Of a stretch of 64,000 nt of DNA, positions 37,032 to 46,766 are shown piece after piece; position 1 is the first letter of the stretch; the number at the start of each line of letters is the position of its first letter. The notes under the pieces were generated by a model. The model was given only the letters and a program-made list of their open reading frames with translations. It ran no database searches and had not been told where the DNA came from. The translations under genes were made by a program, and so were the position numbers. This stretch comes from a virus, in the IMG/VR virus record IMGVR_UViG_3300027985_000891, positions 1-64,000 of that record, one strand, 5' to 3'.

Positions 37032-38222
37032 TTATCTTGTGTTACCATAATGAATAACTTTTACTCCAGGTATATCCGGACACTTTCTCCAAGGATCAAC
37101 TACAATCGATCCTGGAGCAATTATCGAGTGATCAAAATCATTATCATCTTGTACATTATAAGTTGCATAGCTGGAATGAGCTATCAAATATACTGCTGGA
37201 TTCTCGAGAATATTTTTAGGAGGTTTCTCGAAATATTGGTCATAATAATAAACTTCTCTTCCTAACTTCTCTACATAATATCCTACTAACATACTAGGAG
37301 AACCTTCTGTATAAGGCACTTTAGGTTTGTAGGTCTTACCCAATATAACTATAGGTAACCTATAGGAATGTAGCTTAATGGCCATATTCTTAGCCTGTCC
37401 CTCTCTGGCTTGCATGATACCACTAAATAAATCATAGTTCATATCCAGTTTATTAGCAAGCCAGCTAAGAGCTATGTTGTCTCGAGGATGACATGGTCCT
37501 CCATCACCCATACCAGCGATCATATACTTAGGGCTCATGATTCGCATATTGCTATGAGCCAAGGCATGAGTAACGACATCTACATTCATGTGTCCTAATT
37601 TTTCTGCTACATCCTGAATCATATTAACCAATGTAAGTTTAGCAGTGATGAACGTATTGTAGAAAATCTTAATTGACTCTGCTTCTTCCCAGGTACCTCT
37701 AACTATTCGAGGACTACGAGCTACTGTCTTATAGATTTGCTCTAAGCTATCCATTGCTGCTTCATCTTCTCCTCCCATGATAACCATTTCCGGTTTAATC
37801 ATATCCCAGCGTATGGTACCCATAGCTATAAGGTAAGGATTATAGATAAATCTCATGCCTTCAATATGAGGTAAAAGTACATTGCGAACTGTACCGGGAA
37901 GACAAGTGGATATCAAACAAACAATTTGATCTGACTTGACATAAGGTTTAATCGCTTGAAGTGCTTCAATAACATAGTCATATTTAAAGTTCTTAACTGG
38001 AAGACTTGTTGTAGGATTGGATCCGTCATATTGACTATCGTGTGGAGTCTGCACAGCAATAAAAATAAACCTGGCACCTTCAATAGTTTCCTGGACAGTG
38101 TCACACACCTTTACTTTTTCTGAAGTACGTGTGACAATATCGTAGCCAGTAACTGTATAGTGTTCTGCAAATGTTTCTGCACAAGTAAGCCCTAGTTTAC
38201 CTAGTCCTATAAAACTTATCAT
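37032..38222 (-). CDS. UDP-glucose/GDP-mannose dehydrogenase family protein
   Basis: 396 residues, ATG at 38222 with a 4-base overlap. The N-terminal NAD-binding motif GLGKLG lies at 6-11. FIAVQTPHD and the central GGPCHPRD motif contain the expected catalytic cysteine (Cys244). The C-terminal part has the VILGKTYKP motif of the UDP-binding domain. Enzymes of this family oxidise a nucleotide sugar to a uronic acid with two NAD molecules. Slightly short for the family (usually 400-450), but all key motifs are visible, so it is probably active. It would supply an acidic sugar donor to the neighbouring transferases. Confidence 0.82.
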   Translation of the reverse strand: MISFIGLGKLGLTCAETFAEHYTVTGYDIVTRTSEKVKVCDTVQETIEGARFIFIAVQTPHDSQYDGSNPTTSLPVKNFKYDYVIEALQAIKPYVKSDQIVCLISTCLPGTVRNVLLPHIEGMRFIYNPYLIAMGTIRWDMIKPEMVIMGGEDEAAMDSLEQIYKTVARSPRIVRGTWEEAESIKIFYNTFITAKLTLVNMIQDVAEKLGHMNVDVVTHALAHSNMRIMSPKYMIAGMGDGGPCHPRDNIALSWLANKLDMNYDLFSGIMQAREGQAKNMAIKLHSYRLPIVILGKTYKPKVPYTEGSPSMLVGYYVEKLGREVYYYDQYFEKPPKNILENPAVYLIAHSSYATYNVQDDNDFDHSIIAPGSIVVDPWRKCPDIPGVKVIHYGNTR

Positions 38223-39097
38223 TGTAGTACGATTTGATTGATTTTTAAACCTTTTAGTAAAGAGAGGTATAAAAAGTTTGAGATTCTTCCTTCACCATAA
38301 TAACCCAAAGTATATAGGCTCTTAGAGTTAGACAAAAGAATCATTTCAGTCATAGTGTCTTTTACATTATTCCTTTGTGTCTGCGGATCTGTATCGCGAA
38401 GAGGTATGTTGTTCGAAGGATGTCTAAAATTAAATCCCACAGATTTCTCTGTTACTCCTGTATACGTGATTACCGGATATTTAGACTTGACATATTCTTT
38501 AAGATAGGTAGAGTTACTACATACAAAGAACAACTCTTCTTTATGTTGTTCAAAAAATTGATCAATCCTTGGTTTGAAATGATCAACTTCTTCTGGAGTA
38601 TGCCTATCTTCCACTCGAATATGTGCACCCATATGTCCTAAAGTCCTATAGTGTTTAATAGCTGAAGGTTCTACAACGTCTATTTTGATCCTGGGTAAAG
38701 GATGATTCGCAAAACCGGCACAAGAATATGCTATCTGTTGTTGTTGATTATTGACATGCTCTTGAAGTATAGACTGTAATCTGGGCTCACAAAATATATC
38801 TAACCAGTGAGCACCAATCATATCTCTATTCTCTGTAGTATACACATAACTCTTTCCGCTGGGTTCTGTGTTGTATCGAGAGTTAACCTCTTTAATGGGA
38901 ACTGGAATACTGTTCTTATCAATAATATCAAACACACTCATAGTATCTGGCATATAGTAAGCATTACCATTGGTAGTAATCACTACTTCACTCTCATATC
39001 CCATAGCTCTAAACTCACTACATAGATTAACCGCCCAAGTAGTAGAAGCTATAAGATCCCCCAGCCCATATATGAAATTAACCTGAAGCTCTACCAT
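38219..39097 (-). CDS. GT-B, fucosyltransferase-like protein
   Basis: 292 residues, ATG at 39097 overlapping the preceding gene by 20 bases. The start (FIYGLGDLIASTTWAVNL) looks like a GT-B N-terminal Rossmann turn. GAHIRVEDRH in the middle resembles the HxRxxD motif of alpha-1,6/O-fucosyltransferase-like enzymes. The C-terminal MTEMILLSNSKSLYTLGYYGEG resembles their donor-binding segment. Similarity is by motif only, so the sugar might not be fucose. It sits in the middle of the sugar cassette. Confidence 0.55.
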   Translation of the reverse strand: MVELQVNFIYGLGDLIASTTWAVNLCSEFRAMGYESEVVITTNGNAYYMPDTMSVFDIIDKNSIPVPIKEVNSRYNTEPSGKSYVYTTENRDMIGAHWLDIFCEPRLQSILQEHVNNQQQQIAYSCAGFANHPLPRIKIDVVEPSAIKHYRTLGHMGAHIRVEDRHTPEEVDHFKPRIDQFFEQHKEELFFVCSNSTYLKEYVKSKYPVITYTGVTEKSVGFNFRHPSNNIPLRDTDPQTQRNNVKDTMTEMILLSNSKSLYTLGYYGEGRISNFLYLSLLKGLKINQIVLQ

Positions 39098-39869
39098 GTT
39101 GTATTAAGATCTCTTTACTTCTCATTGCATGTACAATAGCAGGTTGTACATGAATATGTTCATCAGTCATATAGTCTCTAAATACCCATGGCTCATCTGT
39201 TGGGAGTCGACCGGCAAAGTGTCCTGTCCAATCACTTGCCCATAATTCTGGAGCAAGCCTTAGTTGATGCTTGTATACATTGCCCATGAGCATATGACCA
39301 GCATAAGCTAGTGCCGCTTCCTCTGTAAAAGTATGACCTTTAGTCTGAGCATGATTCCAAAACTCATACCCCAGGCGGTGGACGTGAAGTATAGCATCTC
39401 TTTTAACTGTCCATAAACCAGCATTAAGATTGAATACCATCTTAGATCTTACTCCTTTCTCCCACATTAACTGACAGAATTCTGGCAGAGGACATCCCCA
39501 CCAATCTTTTCGATAACCATGATCCTGATTACAATTACTTTCCATAGTAAAATGTATTGGACCATCATGACAATATCTTGTCATATCCCCGGGATGTCTA
39601 ACAAAATAGGAGTCAGCATCTATAAATGTAAAGTATTCATAGAACTGTCGACCTACATCTTTTAAGTAGTCCAGCTTAAACAAATAATGATTGTTGTTCT
39701 GGAAACCATATGGTAATTGGATGGTCTGTGTGTTAGGATCACTAATTTCTCTATCGGCAAATACAACGAAGGGTTCATCTACACCTACTGCTCTTGCTGA
39801 TCTGATCATTGCTTCTGTCATGTCTGTATACGTTCCAAAGCATACAGTCCAGTAGCACATTTTCTTCAT
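39078..39869 (-). CDS. GT-A fold glycosyltransferase
   Basis: 263 residues from the ATG at 39869, which overlaps the upstream stop as ATGA. A GTG at 39887 would add six residues, but the GGGAAGAAG there works better as the ribosome site for the ATG. DAD at 84-86 in FTFIDADSYF is the metal-binding DxD motif, and NLNAGLWTVKRDA about 80 residues later is the usual downstream donor-site segment of GT6/GT8-like transferases. The WAS...WTGHFAGRLP region probably shapes the acceptor site. Second gene of the sugar cassette. Confidence 0.68.
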   Translation of the reverse strand: MKKMCYWTVCFGTYTDMTEAMIRSARAVGVDEPFVVFADREISDPNTQTIQLPYGFQNNNHYLFKLDYLKDVGRQFYEYFTFIDADSYFVRHPGDMTRYCHDGPIHFTMESNCNQDHGYRKDWWGCPLPEFCQLMWEKGVRSKMVFNLNAGLWTVKRDAILHVHRLGYEFWNHAQTKGHTFTEEAALAYAGHMLMGNVYKHQLRLAPELWASDWTGHFAGRLPTDEPWVFRDYMTDEHIHVQPAIVHAMRSKEILIQHGRASG

Positions 39870-40897
39870 GTTAATGCTTCTTCCCACATTCGAACATGAT
39901 CCTCATAGTTGCAGAGTTCTTCACGAGCATGCTCACTGCAACGTTTAGACATGTCAAACCGGTATTCTAGGTTATGAAATAAGATCTTAATTATCTGTTT
40001 CCACTCATAGATATCATCTACAATGAAACCAGTTTGTTTATCCTTGATAAGATTTTCTAAGTTGTGACCAGACTGGACAATTGGAATAGCTCCAGTAAGC
40101 ATTGCTTCTACTGTACTTCTTCCCCAAGACTCTATAAAGTTATGTCCCAGGGGATAAGCAAAGATATCCAATCCGTATAGAAAGTCTTTAACCGGCATTG
40201 CATTTGGCTCAAGAAGCGTCCATCGATACTTTCTTTTCCAATTATGCCAGGCATACTTGCGCTTTAAATCTTCATCCCATGCCATCACTCGAAAAGCTAT
40301 TCTTCTAGGATCTAAACCTTCTACCATTTCTTCATAAAAGACAGGGAAATCTTCTGGATACTTATAACTATCTGCCCGGGATACTCTACCGATACCAATA
40401 GTCTCAGATGATCTTAACCTAAAAGGGAACAAATCAGGATTGATATAATTACCTGTCATCACCCAGGGAATATTAGGAGGATAGGTAAGTCTGGCTCGTT
40501 GTACTTCAGAGACATAAAGAACTTTACTGATATAGCCTTTATTGATGTAATCCATTTCCTGAGTATGGTGCCACATCATTTCAGAAGACCAGATGATTTT
40601 TAGTCCTTTATTGTATGCGTCTTCTACAAACTTGTCTTTAAAAAAGTAAGGGTTACAAAGCGAGAGTGCAATGTCTCCCGGTTGGTAACCCTTCATATCC
40701 TCTTTTAAACCGTAGCTAATCCCTAGCGAGTCCAGATATGCAGTCATCGCATTTGGCGGATCATACATTTCTGGTGCATTCGCTATACACATCACTTGAT
40801 CAAACAATTCTTTGAAGATCGGAAGTGTGTGATACATCTTTGTGTCAGCACCACCCAATTCTCCGGGCATGCCGTATATCCATAGTCGTCTACTCAC
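39866..40897 (-). CDS. GT-B glycosyltransferase, GT4-like
   Basis: 343 residues starting at GTG 40897. The N-terminus (LWIYGMPGELGGADTK) matches the glycine-rich GT-B opening. The C-terminal domain carries the GT4 Ex7E signature with Glu256 and Glu264 in ESWGRSTVEAMLTGA, a retaining transferase donor site. First gene of the sugar cassette. A 13-bp stem-loop ends 8 bases before the start, and its right arm contains AGAAGG, the only good ribosome-binding sequence, so translation could respond to folding of that hairpin. Confidence 0.72.
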   Translation of the reverse strand: MSRRLWIYGMPGELGGADTKMYHTLPIFKELFDQVMCIANAPEMYDPPNAMTAYLDSLGISYGLKEDMKGYQPGDIALSLCNPYFFKDKFVEDAYNKGLKIIWSSEMMWHHTQEMDYINKGYISKVLYVSEVQRARLTYPPNIPWVMTGNYINPDLFPFRLRSSETIGIGRVSRADSYKYPEDFPVFYEEMVEGLDPRRIAFRVMAWDEDLKRKYAWHNWKRKYRWTLLEPNAMPVKDFLYGLDIFAYPLGHNFIESWGRSTVEAMLTGAIPIVQSGHNLENLIKDKQTGFIVDDIYEWKQIIKILFHNLEYRFDMSKRCSEHAREELCNYEDHVRMWEEALT

Positions 40898-40905
40898 ACA
40901 TTAAA

Positions 40906-40939
40906 GATAATCCTTCTATTTTATTTTAGAAGGATTATC
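40906..40939 (-). terminator. Strong stem-loop between the 1,938-aa gene and the sugar cassette
   Basis: GATAATCCTTCTA (40906-40918) and its exact reverse complement (40927-40939) form a 13-bp perfect stem with an 8-base A/T loop. On the transcribed strand only TTT follows, so termination would be weak or partial. The stem also overlaps the AGAAGG that precedes the GTG at 40897. It is either an attenuator separating virion and sugar genes or a translation-control hairpin. Confidence 0.6.
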
Positions 40940-40949
40940 CTTGATGTTT

Positions 40950-43900
40950 TTATGCACATCCGCAACATGCATCGACAAACGCTTGTGTCAGTACAACAGT
41001 ATTAGATTGATCTGTTCTATTCAACGTTCCACAGTTTGCAGTATTGATCTGGAAGGTAGCTATTGCATACCAGTTACTACTTGTATCTACATCACAGTTA
41101 GATGCTGAAAGTATATGTCCTCCTTTTATAGAAAGAATAGCACCTACTTGACTTATAATCAAGTTTCCAGAGTTACCAAACGCAGGAACATTGACACCAT
41201 TTACATAGACATCTACATTCCATGTACCAGATACTCCACTTGTTCCTCCAGTTCCACAGCAGATATTAATAAACTCCTCAAACCTCAAGTCTATTTCATA
41301 ACCTGGAGCACACTCATCTCGACACTGGAATGCCGGTATGGTATAAGTGAATGTTCCAAGTCCATCACTACATGTGTTCGGTTGGCTTGAACTAGCTGGC
41401 GCATTAGAACTTGATGGCGCTCTACTTGAACTAGGTCTGACACTAGAACTTGCTCCTGCCGGTTGTGAACTAGCCGGTGCATTAGAAGAACTTGGTAATC
41501 TGCTTGAACTTGCAGCCGGTGAATTAGATGACGTACCTGCTGGAGATGAAGCTGCAGGCGGATTAGAGCTTGCAGGTGAACATCCACACATTGTAAAGTC
41601 AGCATCGGTTACTGTTCTTGTACGCTCGATGTGTCGATTAGAATAAGTACAGTTGTTAGCTACTAATGTAATATCAGCTATTAAAGTGTACGTTCCAGCA
41701 GGATCAGATCCACAACTTAGTGTCACGAAAGACGGCAAGTTGAAGTTAATATCCGATCCAATCGTTCCAATCGTATTACCACTGGCTACTATTGAGTTAT
41801 CAGGTCTTCTGACACTCCACGCAGCCATTGCACTTGTAACATCACAACATGTGTTGTAAGAAACAATTATATCAGCAAGATTTAATTTCACAGTAGCTCC
41901 AACACATCCTACTGTCATGGTACCACCACTAATTGTAGTTGTTGATGTACAAGGAGGTGGTGCACCTGAACTAGCAGCTTGGACAGAGCTAGAAGGATCT
42001 GCTGCCGGAGCATTACTAGAACTGGCCGGTACACTTGAACTAGCTCCTGAACTAGCTGGTATGTTAGACGAGCTAGGTGTAGGACTACTAGAACTTGGTG
42101 CATTACTAGAACTTGGAGCAATACATGACAAACCAGGATCTGGGTTAACAAATCCGGCATTAAACGTACATCCGTTTGAATCAGTTATCTCTACTTCTGG
42201 CGGATCAAGTGGATCTGCACCATCAATTCTTAGTCCTGATACTGAACCAGTACCACTTAGAATACTTAATGATGATCCAGTTGCTATGCTTCCACATCCA
42301 CCTACAACAATTGAATAAGTACCTGGTCCATCGCATTCGGTTTCAAATGACGGACTACATGGTGTAACCAATGTAATTGCCCAAGTATCTACACAAATAG
42401 ATCCTACATGAACTGTACCACCTGAATCTACCATGGTACCAGCAACTGCACCTGTTACATTAGTTAATGTAACTGTACCAGCTGGAGGTATGGTAAAGTT
42501 CCATTGTACACCTTCATAAGTAATATAATAGTCACCAGGATTTCCTTGGAAAGTAAGATCTACATATTCATTACATCCTAGAATATCATATCCAATCAAT
42601 GTTGGTAAACAACATAATTGTTTTTGATCATCATCCGTACAAGGTAAACATTCTGCAAATACATCATATGTTGCACCTACAATTGTATACCCTAAAGGAA
42701 GATAAGAAGTAAAGTTAGTAGGTGCTCCTACAAACTCATCCCATAATTCTTCACCATCCAGTGACCAGGTAAATTTAACTCGTTTTGCATTTGGATTATC
42801 TGCTACTAAACCTACAGATTGAGTAAACTCTGGAAGAACAGTACCAGCAGGAGAAACTAAGAAATTAACTACAGCATCCTGATAGGTACAATTGTCTTCC
42901 AATCCAAAGTCTCTTATTTCAAACTTCACTGGAATATATGCCGTACCAAGATCAATACTTTCTTGAAGTACTGCAGTAGCAATTTTAGTTTGACCAAAAG
43001 CTAACTGTATAAATACTTTACCAATATAAAGTGCTCCGTCTGTATCTGTGGCCTCAACTCTAATCGGTATAGTACTATTGGCTGCAGCAGCATCTAACTG
43101 GAAGTAAAATCCAGTTGGATTCTCTATTAATTGAGTACCATCAAGTTCATTATATACCTTGACCGTATCAATATTTGATAAACTAATCAGATCAGTAGTA
43201 CCATCTTTTACGTAAACATTTAAGTCTAATAGTATATCCGAAGGTTGACCAGTCAAACTAGCAGTGACATTTACAGTCATTGTGTTTGGTGTAACTGCAA
43301 AATTCTTCATTACAGTCACAGAACCGGTTCCTTCTACAGAACTAGCACCGGTAACAGTTACTTGATTGACAGGTCCTACATCATCTCGTCCAGCCCATAC
43401 ACTTCCAGATGTTACTCCAATATCTTCATAACCCATTAAATGAGCAGTGAATGGAATAGTAACAGTTGTATCATCCATGGTGATTCCGGACACATTGATA
43501 TCGACATGCCACAATCCTTGGTTACATGGACAGATCGAAGGATCAACTTCAGCTTTTAACCTGCAAGCATTGTCTTCGCTATACTCTGTAATAAAGACAC
43601 TCAGATTGCAACCTCCAGCCTGGAAAGTAACATCTTCATCGTTACAAGCCACATCATTGGCTGTTACTTTAATCTGATTATTTTCAACATATCCAGACAG
43701 TGTCCATCGACCTGGGCCATTTTGAGAAAGTGTAAGTGGTCCTCCAGAGGTATGACCTAATGAATCTACAGTATCACCTGTAGTAAGATTCTCTGCAGAA
43801 AGTACATAATCAGTACCACCTACTACAATAATATCTGAAAAAGTAGCAGTAATTTGATTTACTTGAACTCTAAAGCTATCACAGCAGTTCGAAGTAAGTG

Positions 43901-46766
43901 ACGGTAAAACAATATTTACTGGATCACATCCTCCTCTCTGGGCCCTGATTACTAATGCATCCGTATTAGATAGAGTATTAAGTGTAGCGCATACATCTAC
44001 TAGCTGAGTTAAAGTACCGTTAGAATTAACAATACTATATTCAACTCCATCTGCCGGTTGACATATAATATCTCCACCACAGTATCGTTCGATCAATCCT
44101 ACATTAGCACTACAGCAATCTTCCTGTACAGTAACTTCTATTGGAGGACATCCACATTTCCAGTATACCGTTGCAGTATATGTTCCAATAGGTAATTTGA
44201 TAGACAGATTAGTAGATAAAGTAAACCCGTTTATTTCAATATAGTCTACTAGACATCCACCAGTCTTATCCTTGTTAGGGAATGTTACAGTAAATTCGCT
44301 AAGATCCTCATTACATACGGTAGTTGGATCGTCAATTTCTAACTCTCCATCTCCATCCAGCTCATAAGTTTTGACACATTGTTCTTCAGTATCACAACTT
44401 AAACCGTATTTGATTTCTTGAAAAGGAGTAGTAGAACAGAACTTCTGACCAATAGGAGCCGCATCACCAATCCAGGTAATTTTCTGATCACCAAATTCAA
44501 CAAAGAACTCTAGATCTTCATTAGGTGTACAGGTATCAAAACTATCAATAGTGATACAACTGTTGCAGCTATTTGGATCTACTGTGTAATCAAGTTCCTC
44601 CGGATTACAGAATACGATGTATCGATTAGCATCTGTATCGCAAGAGCAATCCACTTTAAGTGAATATTCATGACAAGATTCTAACCATTCATAAGGTGGT
44701 CGAGTAATTACATCTGTATAGATCGGACCACCAGGTATGTAAGATTTTCTTACTGCTGTACCGTCTTTGAACCATCGGAAGAATGGATCTCTACATACAG
44801 AAGAAGTAATTGTTGTACCGATAGGATTAGAGAATCCTGAACCGGTAACAAAATTCAACCACTGATTATTTTGATTGATGTTGTAGTCTCCAATAGTAAC
44901 TCCTCCCTGATATACACACTTGTTCGGGAAGTTCATATTGGAGCTCTGGAAGAAACGTACTCTTACGGAAGTTGCTTCTCGTTGAGTAGTAGCATCTACT
45001 TGCTGGCGTACACCAATCTTAGGTAACTGAGTAGCCGGGAATAATAATGTGGCTGTTGTACCAGAAGATGGGAAAGAAGCAGTCTTCGTTTCTCCCTGGG
45101 TCGTAGATGATCCTTGGAACTCATAACGACCGGTCACTGGATTCAAGACATAGATGCTATATACTATGCTTGCCATCATGGTGATTACACCAGACGTTGG
45201 AGGTTCATTATCTGCAATGTTGTCATTGGCAAAATCATCCAGTAAAGGATTCGTATCCGGACTAAATCCATTATAAGATCCTTTTCTAGCTTCAGCCTTA
45301 AAGATCAGACTGTAGAAGTTAGCATCTTCGCCGGCACGTTGTCCTTTAATATCCAAAGTAAGTGGTGAACAGGAGCAGCAATTCTCCATAACCAGTTCAC
45401 CGGTGATAGAACAGTTATCATCATCTTTGATGATATTCAGACTATCACTACAAGTCTTATCTCCTCCTTCACAATTTCCATTTACACAAACACATCCTTC
45501 ATGTGAAGTACAATTGGATATTGGACTGCATGTAAAGTTTCCACAAGAAACACACTGTCCATTTACACAAGTACATCCTACTGCACAATCGAAAGAAGTA
45601 TCACAATCTCCTACACATCGATCAGGTACACACTTATTATTGAAACATTCACATCCAAGTGCTTTGGTACATTCTGTCGTTAGACAAGAGAGAAGATCGC
45701 ATGGAGTACAAGTTCCATTGTAACATCCACAACCTTCTGGACAATCGACTCCAGTAGTACATGGAATATCTTTACAAGGATTATTAATACATTTTTGAAG
45801 TGATGGTGAACAATAGCATGGATCTTCACATCCAGAGGCACATGTACCTTTACATGGGAAACATGCACAATCTTGAGCTGTTACTGCATCACAATAATCT
45901 GTGACTTTACTACAGTCTCCTTCATCACAATCACATCGCTCAAGACATTTACATTCACCATCTACATTGACAGCTATCTTACCGGCACATTGTTGACGTA
46001 CACATACTCCCAGTTCACATCGAAGACAAGGATCAATAATAGTACAGTCAGCATCTGATGTACAATCTGGTTCTTCGATACATATCCCACCTACACGGAC
46101 AAATCCTGGGCAACATACACAGCTACCACCTTCACAGCATTCATTAGATCCATCACAATCACTGGCTGAACAACATTCTACACAAGCCCCAGGAGAGCCG
46201 AATTGTCCTTCTGAATCGCAACATCCAGGACATGGCTTAGGAATACATGTTCCTTGTTCACATATAGAACAAACATCACAGTCTGAATCATTGGAACAAT
46301 TATCACAACATCCTGTCAAAGGATTTAATACTGTACCGGGAGGACAAACACATCGACCTCCTATACAGACTTGATTACATGGACATGGATTGTCTTCATC
46401 ACAATCACAACAAATGAATGTGCCTTCACTTATCTCACAACACTGTTGACCAGTCTCACAAGTAGATACACATACATTACATTCACAAATTTCACATGGT
46501 CCACAATCAGTCTTACTATCGCAAAGACATACTTCTTTGACTATAGGAGCACAATTGTCACAATCAGCACAACGTATAATGAACGTAAGGCAGACATCTT
46601 TCAAGTCTCCCTCTAACACTTCTACAGTATATATTCCTTTGGCTTCATCTTTACAAGGCAATGCTGCCCCGGTTTTGCCGGCATACTCTACTATAGGACA
46701 AGGACAAAGTATACCGTTGTTGTATACTTTCCCTATGACAATATCGAATGTTCTCGTACTAGCCAT
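40950..46766 (-). CDS. Giant Cys-rich, mucin-like virion/adhesion protein
   Basis: 1,938 residues. ATG at 46766 overlaps the upstream stop by 8 bases. After a beta-like domain (1-70), residues about 70-440 are packed with cysteines in EGF-like CxxGxCxxC patterns (CNQVCIGGRCVCPPG, CTCVNGQCVSC and many more). Residues about 450-1530 are a series of Ig-like beta domains with conserved Cys-Cys pairs. Two Ser/Ala/Pro-rich segments (about 42125-41951 and 41585-41380) separate the last two domains, each domain being about 120 residues. The chain ends CCGCA. It lies between the Cys-repeat protein and the sugar cassette. A long multidomain fibre or surface adhesin, possibly glycosylated on the Ser-rich parts, is the best inference. 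No enzyme motif seen. Confidence 0.72.
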   Translation of the reverse strand: MASTRTFDIVIGKVYNNGILCPCPIVEYAGKTGAALPCKDEAKGIYTVEVLEGDLKDVCLTFIIRCADCDNCAPIVKEVCLCDSKTDCGPCEICECNVCVSTCETGQQCCEISEGTFICCDCDEDNPCPCNQVCIGGRCVCPPGTVLNPLTGCCDNCSNDSDCDVCSICEQGTCIPKPCPGCCDSEGQFGSPGACVECCSASDCDGSNECCEGGSCVCCPGFVRVGGICIEEPDCTSDADCTIIDPCLRCELGVCVRQQCAGKIAVNVDGECKCLERCDCDEGDCSKVTDYCDAVTAQDCACFPCKGTCASGCEDPCYCSPSLQKCINNPCKDIPCTTGVDCPEGCGCYNGTCTPCDLLSCLTTECTKALGCECFNNKCVPDRCVGDCDTSFDCAVGCTCVNGQCVSCGNFTCSPISNCTSHEGCVCVNGNCEGGDKTCSDSLNIIKDDDNCSITGELVMENCCSCSPLTLDIKGQRAGEDANFYSLIFKAEARKGSYNGFSPDTNPLLDDFANDNIADNEPPTSGVITMMASIVYSIYVLNPVTGRYEFQGSSTTQGETKTASFPSSGTTATLLFPATQLPKIGVRQQVDATTQREATSVRVRFFQSSNMNFPNKCVYQGGVTIGDYNINQNNQWLNFVTGSGFSNPIGTTITSSVCRDPFFRWFKDGTAVRKSYIPGGPIYTDVITRPPYEWLESCHEYSLKVDCSCDTDANRYIVFCNPEELDYTVDPNSCNSCITIDSFDTCTPNEDLEFFVEFGDQKITWIGDAAPIGQKFCSTTPFQEIKYGLSCDTEEQCVKTYELDGDGELEIDDPTTVCNEDLSEFTVTFPNKDKTGGCLVDYIEINGFTLSTNLSIKLPIGTYTATVYWKCGCPPIEVTVQEDCCSANVGLIERYCGGDIICQPADGVEYSIVNSNGTLTQLVDVCATLNTLSNTDALVIRAQRGGCDPVNIVLPSLTSNCCDSFRVQVNQITATFSDIIVVGGTDYVLSAENLTTGDTVDSLGHTSGGPLTLSQNGPGRWTLSGYVENNQIKVTANDVACNDEDVTFQAGGCNLSVFITEYSEDNACRLKAEVDPSICPCNQGLWHVDINVSGITMDDTTVTIPFTAHLMGYEDIGVTSGSVWAGRDDVGPVNQVTVTGASSVEGTGSVTVMKNFAVTPNTMTVNVTASLTGQPSDILLDLNVYVKDGTTDLISLSNIDTVKVYNELDGTQLIENPTGFYFQLDAAAANSTIPIRVEATDTDGALYIGKVFIQLAFGQTKIATAVLQESIDLGTAYIPVKFEIRDFGLEDNCTYQDAVVNFLVSPAGTVLPEFTQSVGLVADNPNAKRVKFTWSLDGEELWDEFVGAPTNFTSYLPLGYTIVGATYDVFAECLPCTDDDQKQLCCLPTLIGYDILGCNEYVDLTFQGNPGDYYITYEGVQWNFTIPPAGTVTLTNVTGAVAGTMVDSGGTVHVGSICVDTWAITLVTPCSPSFETECDGPGTYSIVVGGCGSIATGSSLSILSGTGSVSGLRIDGADPLDPPEVEITDSNGCTFNAGFVNPDPGLSCIAPSSSNAPSSSSPTPSSSNIPASSGASSSVPASSSNAPAADPSSSVQAASSGAPPPCTSTTTISGGTMTVGCVGATVKLNLADIIVSYNTCCDVTSAMAAWSVRRPDNSIVASGNTIGTIGSDINFNLPSFVTLSCGSDPAGTYTLIADITLVANNCTYSNRHIERTRTVTDADFTMCGCSPASSNPPAASSPAGTSSNSPAASSSRLPSSSNAPASSQPAGASSSVRPSSSRAPSSSNAPASSSQPNTCSDGLGTFTYTIPAFQCRDECAPGYEIDLRFEEFINICCGTGGTSGVSGTWNVDVYVNGVNVPAFGNSGNLIISQVGAILSIKGGHILSASNCDVDTSSNWYAIATFQINTANCGTLNRTDQSNTVVLTQAFVDACCGCA
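41380..41585 (-). repeat. Ser/Ala/Pro-rich coding repeat, second block of the 1,938-aa protein
   Basis: About 65 residues built from SSS triplets separated by Ala, Pro, Asn or Arg (PSSSNAPASS and similar), encoded by imperfect repeats of agttctag-type words. It has the composition of a mucin-like, extended linker and shares words with the blocks at 41951-42125, 47715-47890 and 60620-60760. Confidence 0.8.
41951..42125 (-). repeat. Ser/Ala/Pro-rich coding repeat, first block of the 1,938-aa protein
   Basis: About 57 residues of the same SSS-xxP type, between an Ig-like domain and a Cys-containing C-terminal domain. Imperfect DNA repeats of ctagaactag are visible on the plus strand. Confidence 0.8.

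Noticed and set aside
39870-39887. GTG start for the second glycosyltransferase
   Set aside because: The GGGAAGAAG there is better placed as the ribosome site of the ATG at 39869, which also overlaps the upstream stop as ATGA.
41347-42318. Leu/Glu/Ala-rich plus-strand frames (41347-41646, 41917-42318) and Gln/Val/Leu-rich minus-strand shadows
   Set aside because: They are out-of-frame readings of the Ser-rich repeat DNA; repetitive codons keep them open.
45403-45723. 106-codon plus-strand frame with His/Pro/Ser-rich sequence
   Set aside because: Antisense to the EGF-like cysteine region; the regular Cys codons of that region avoid stops on the other strand.
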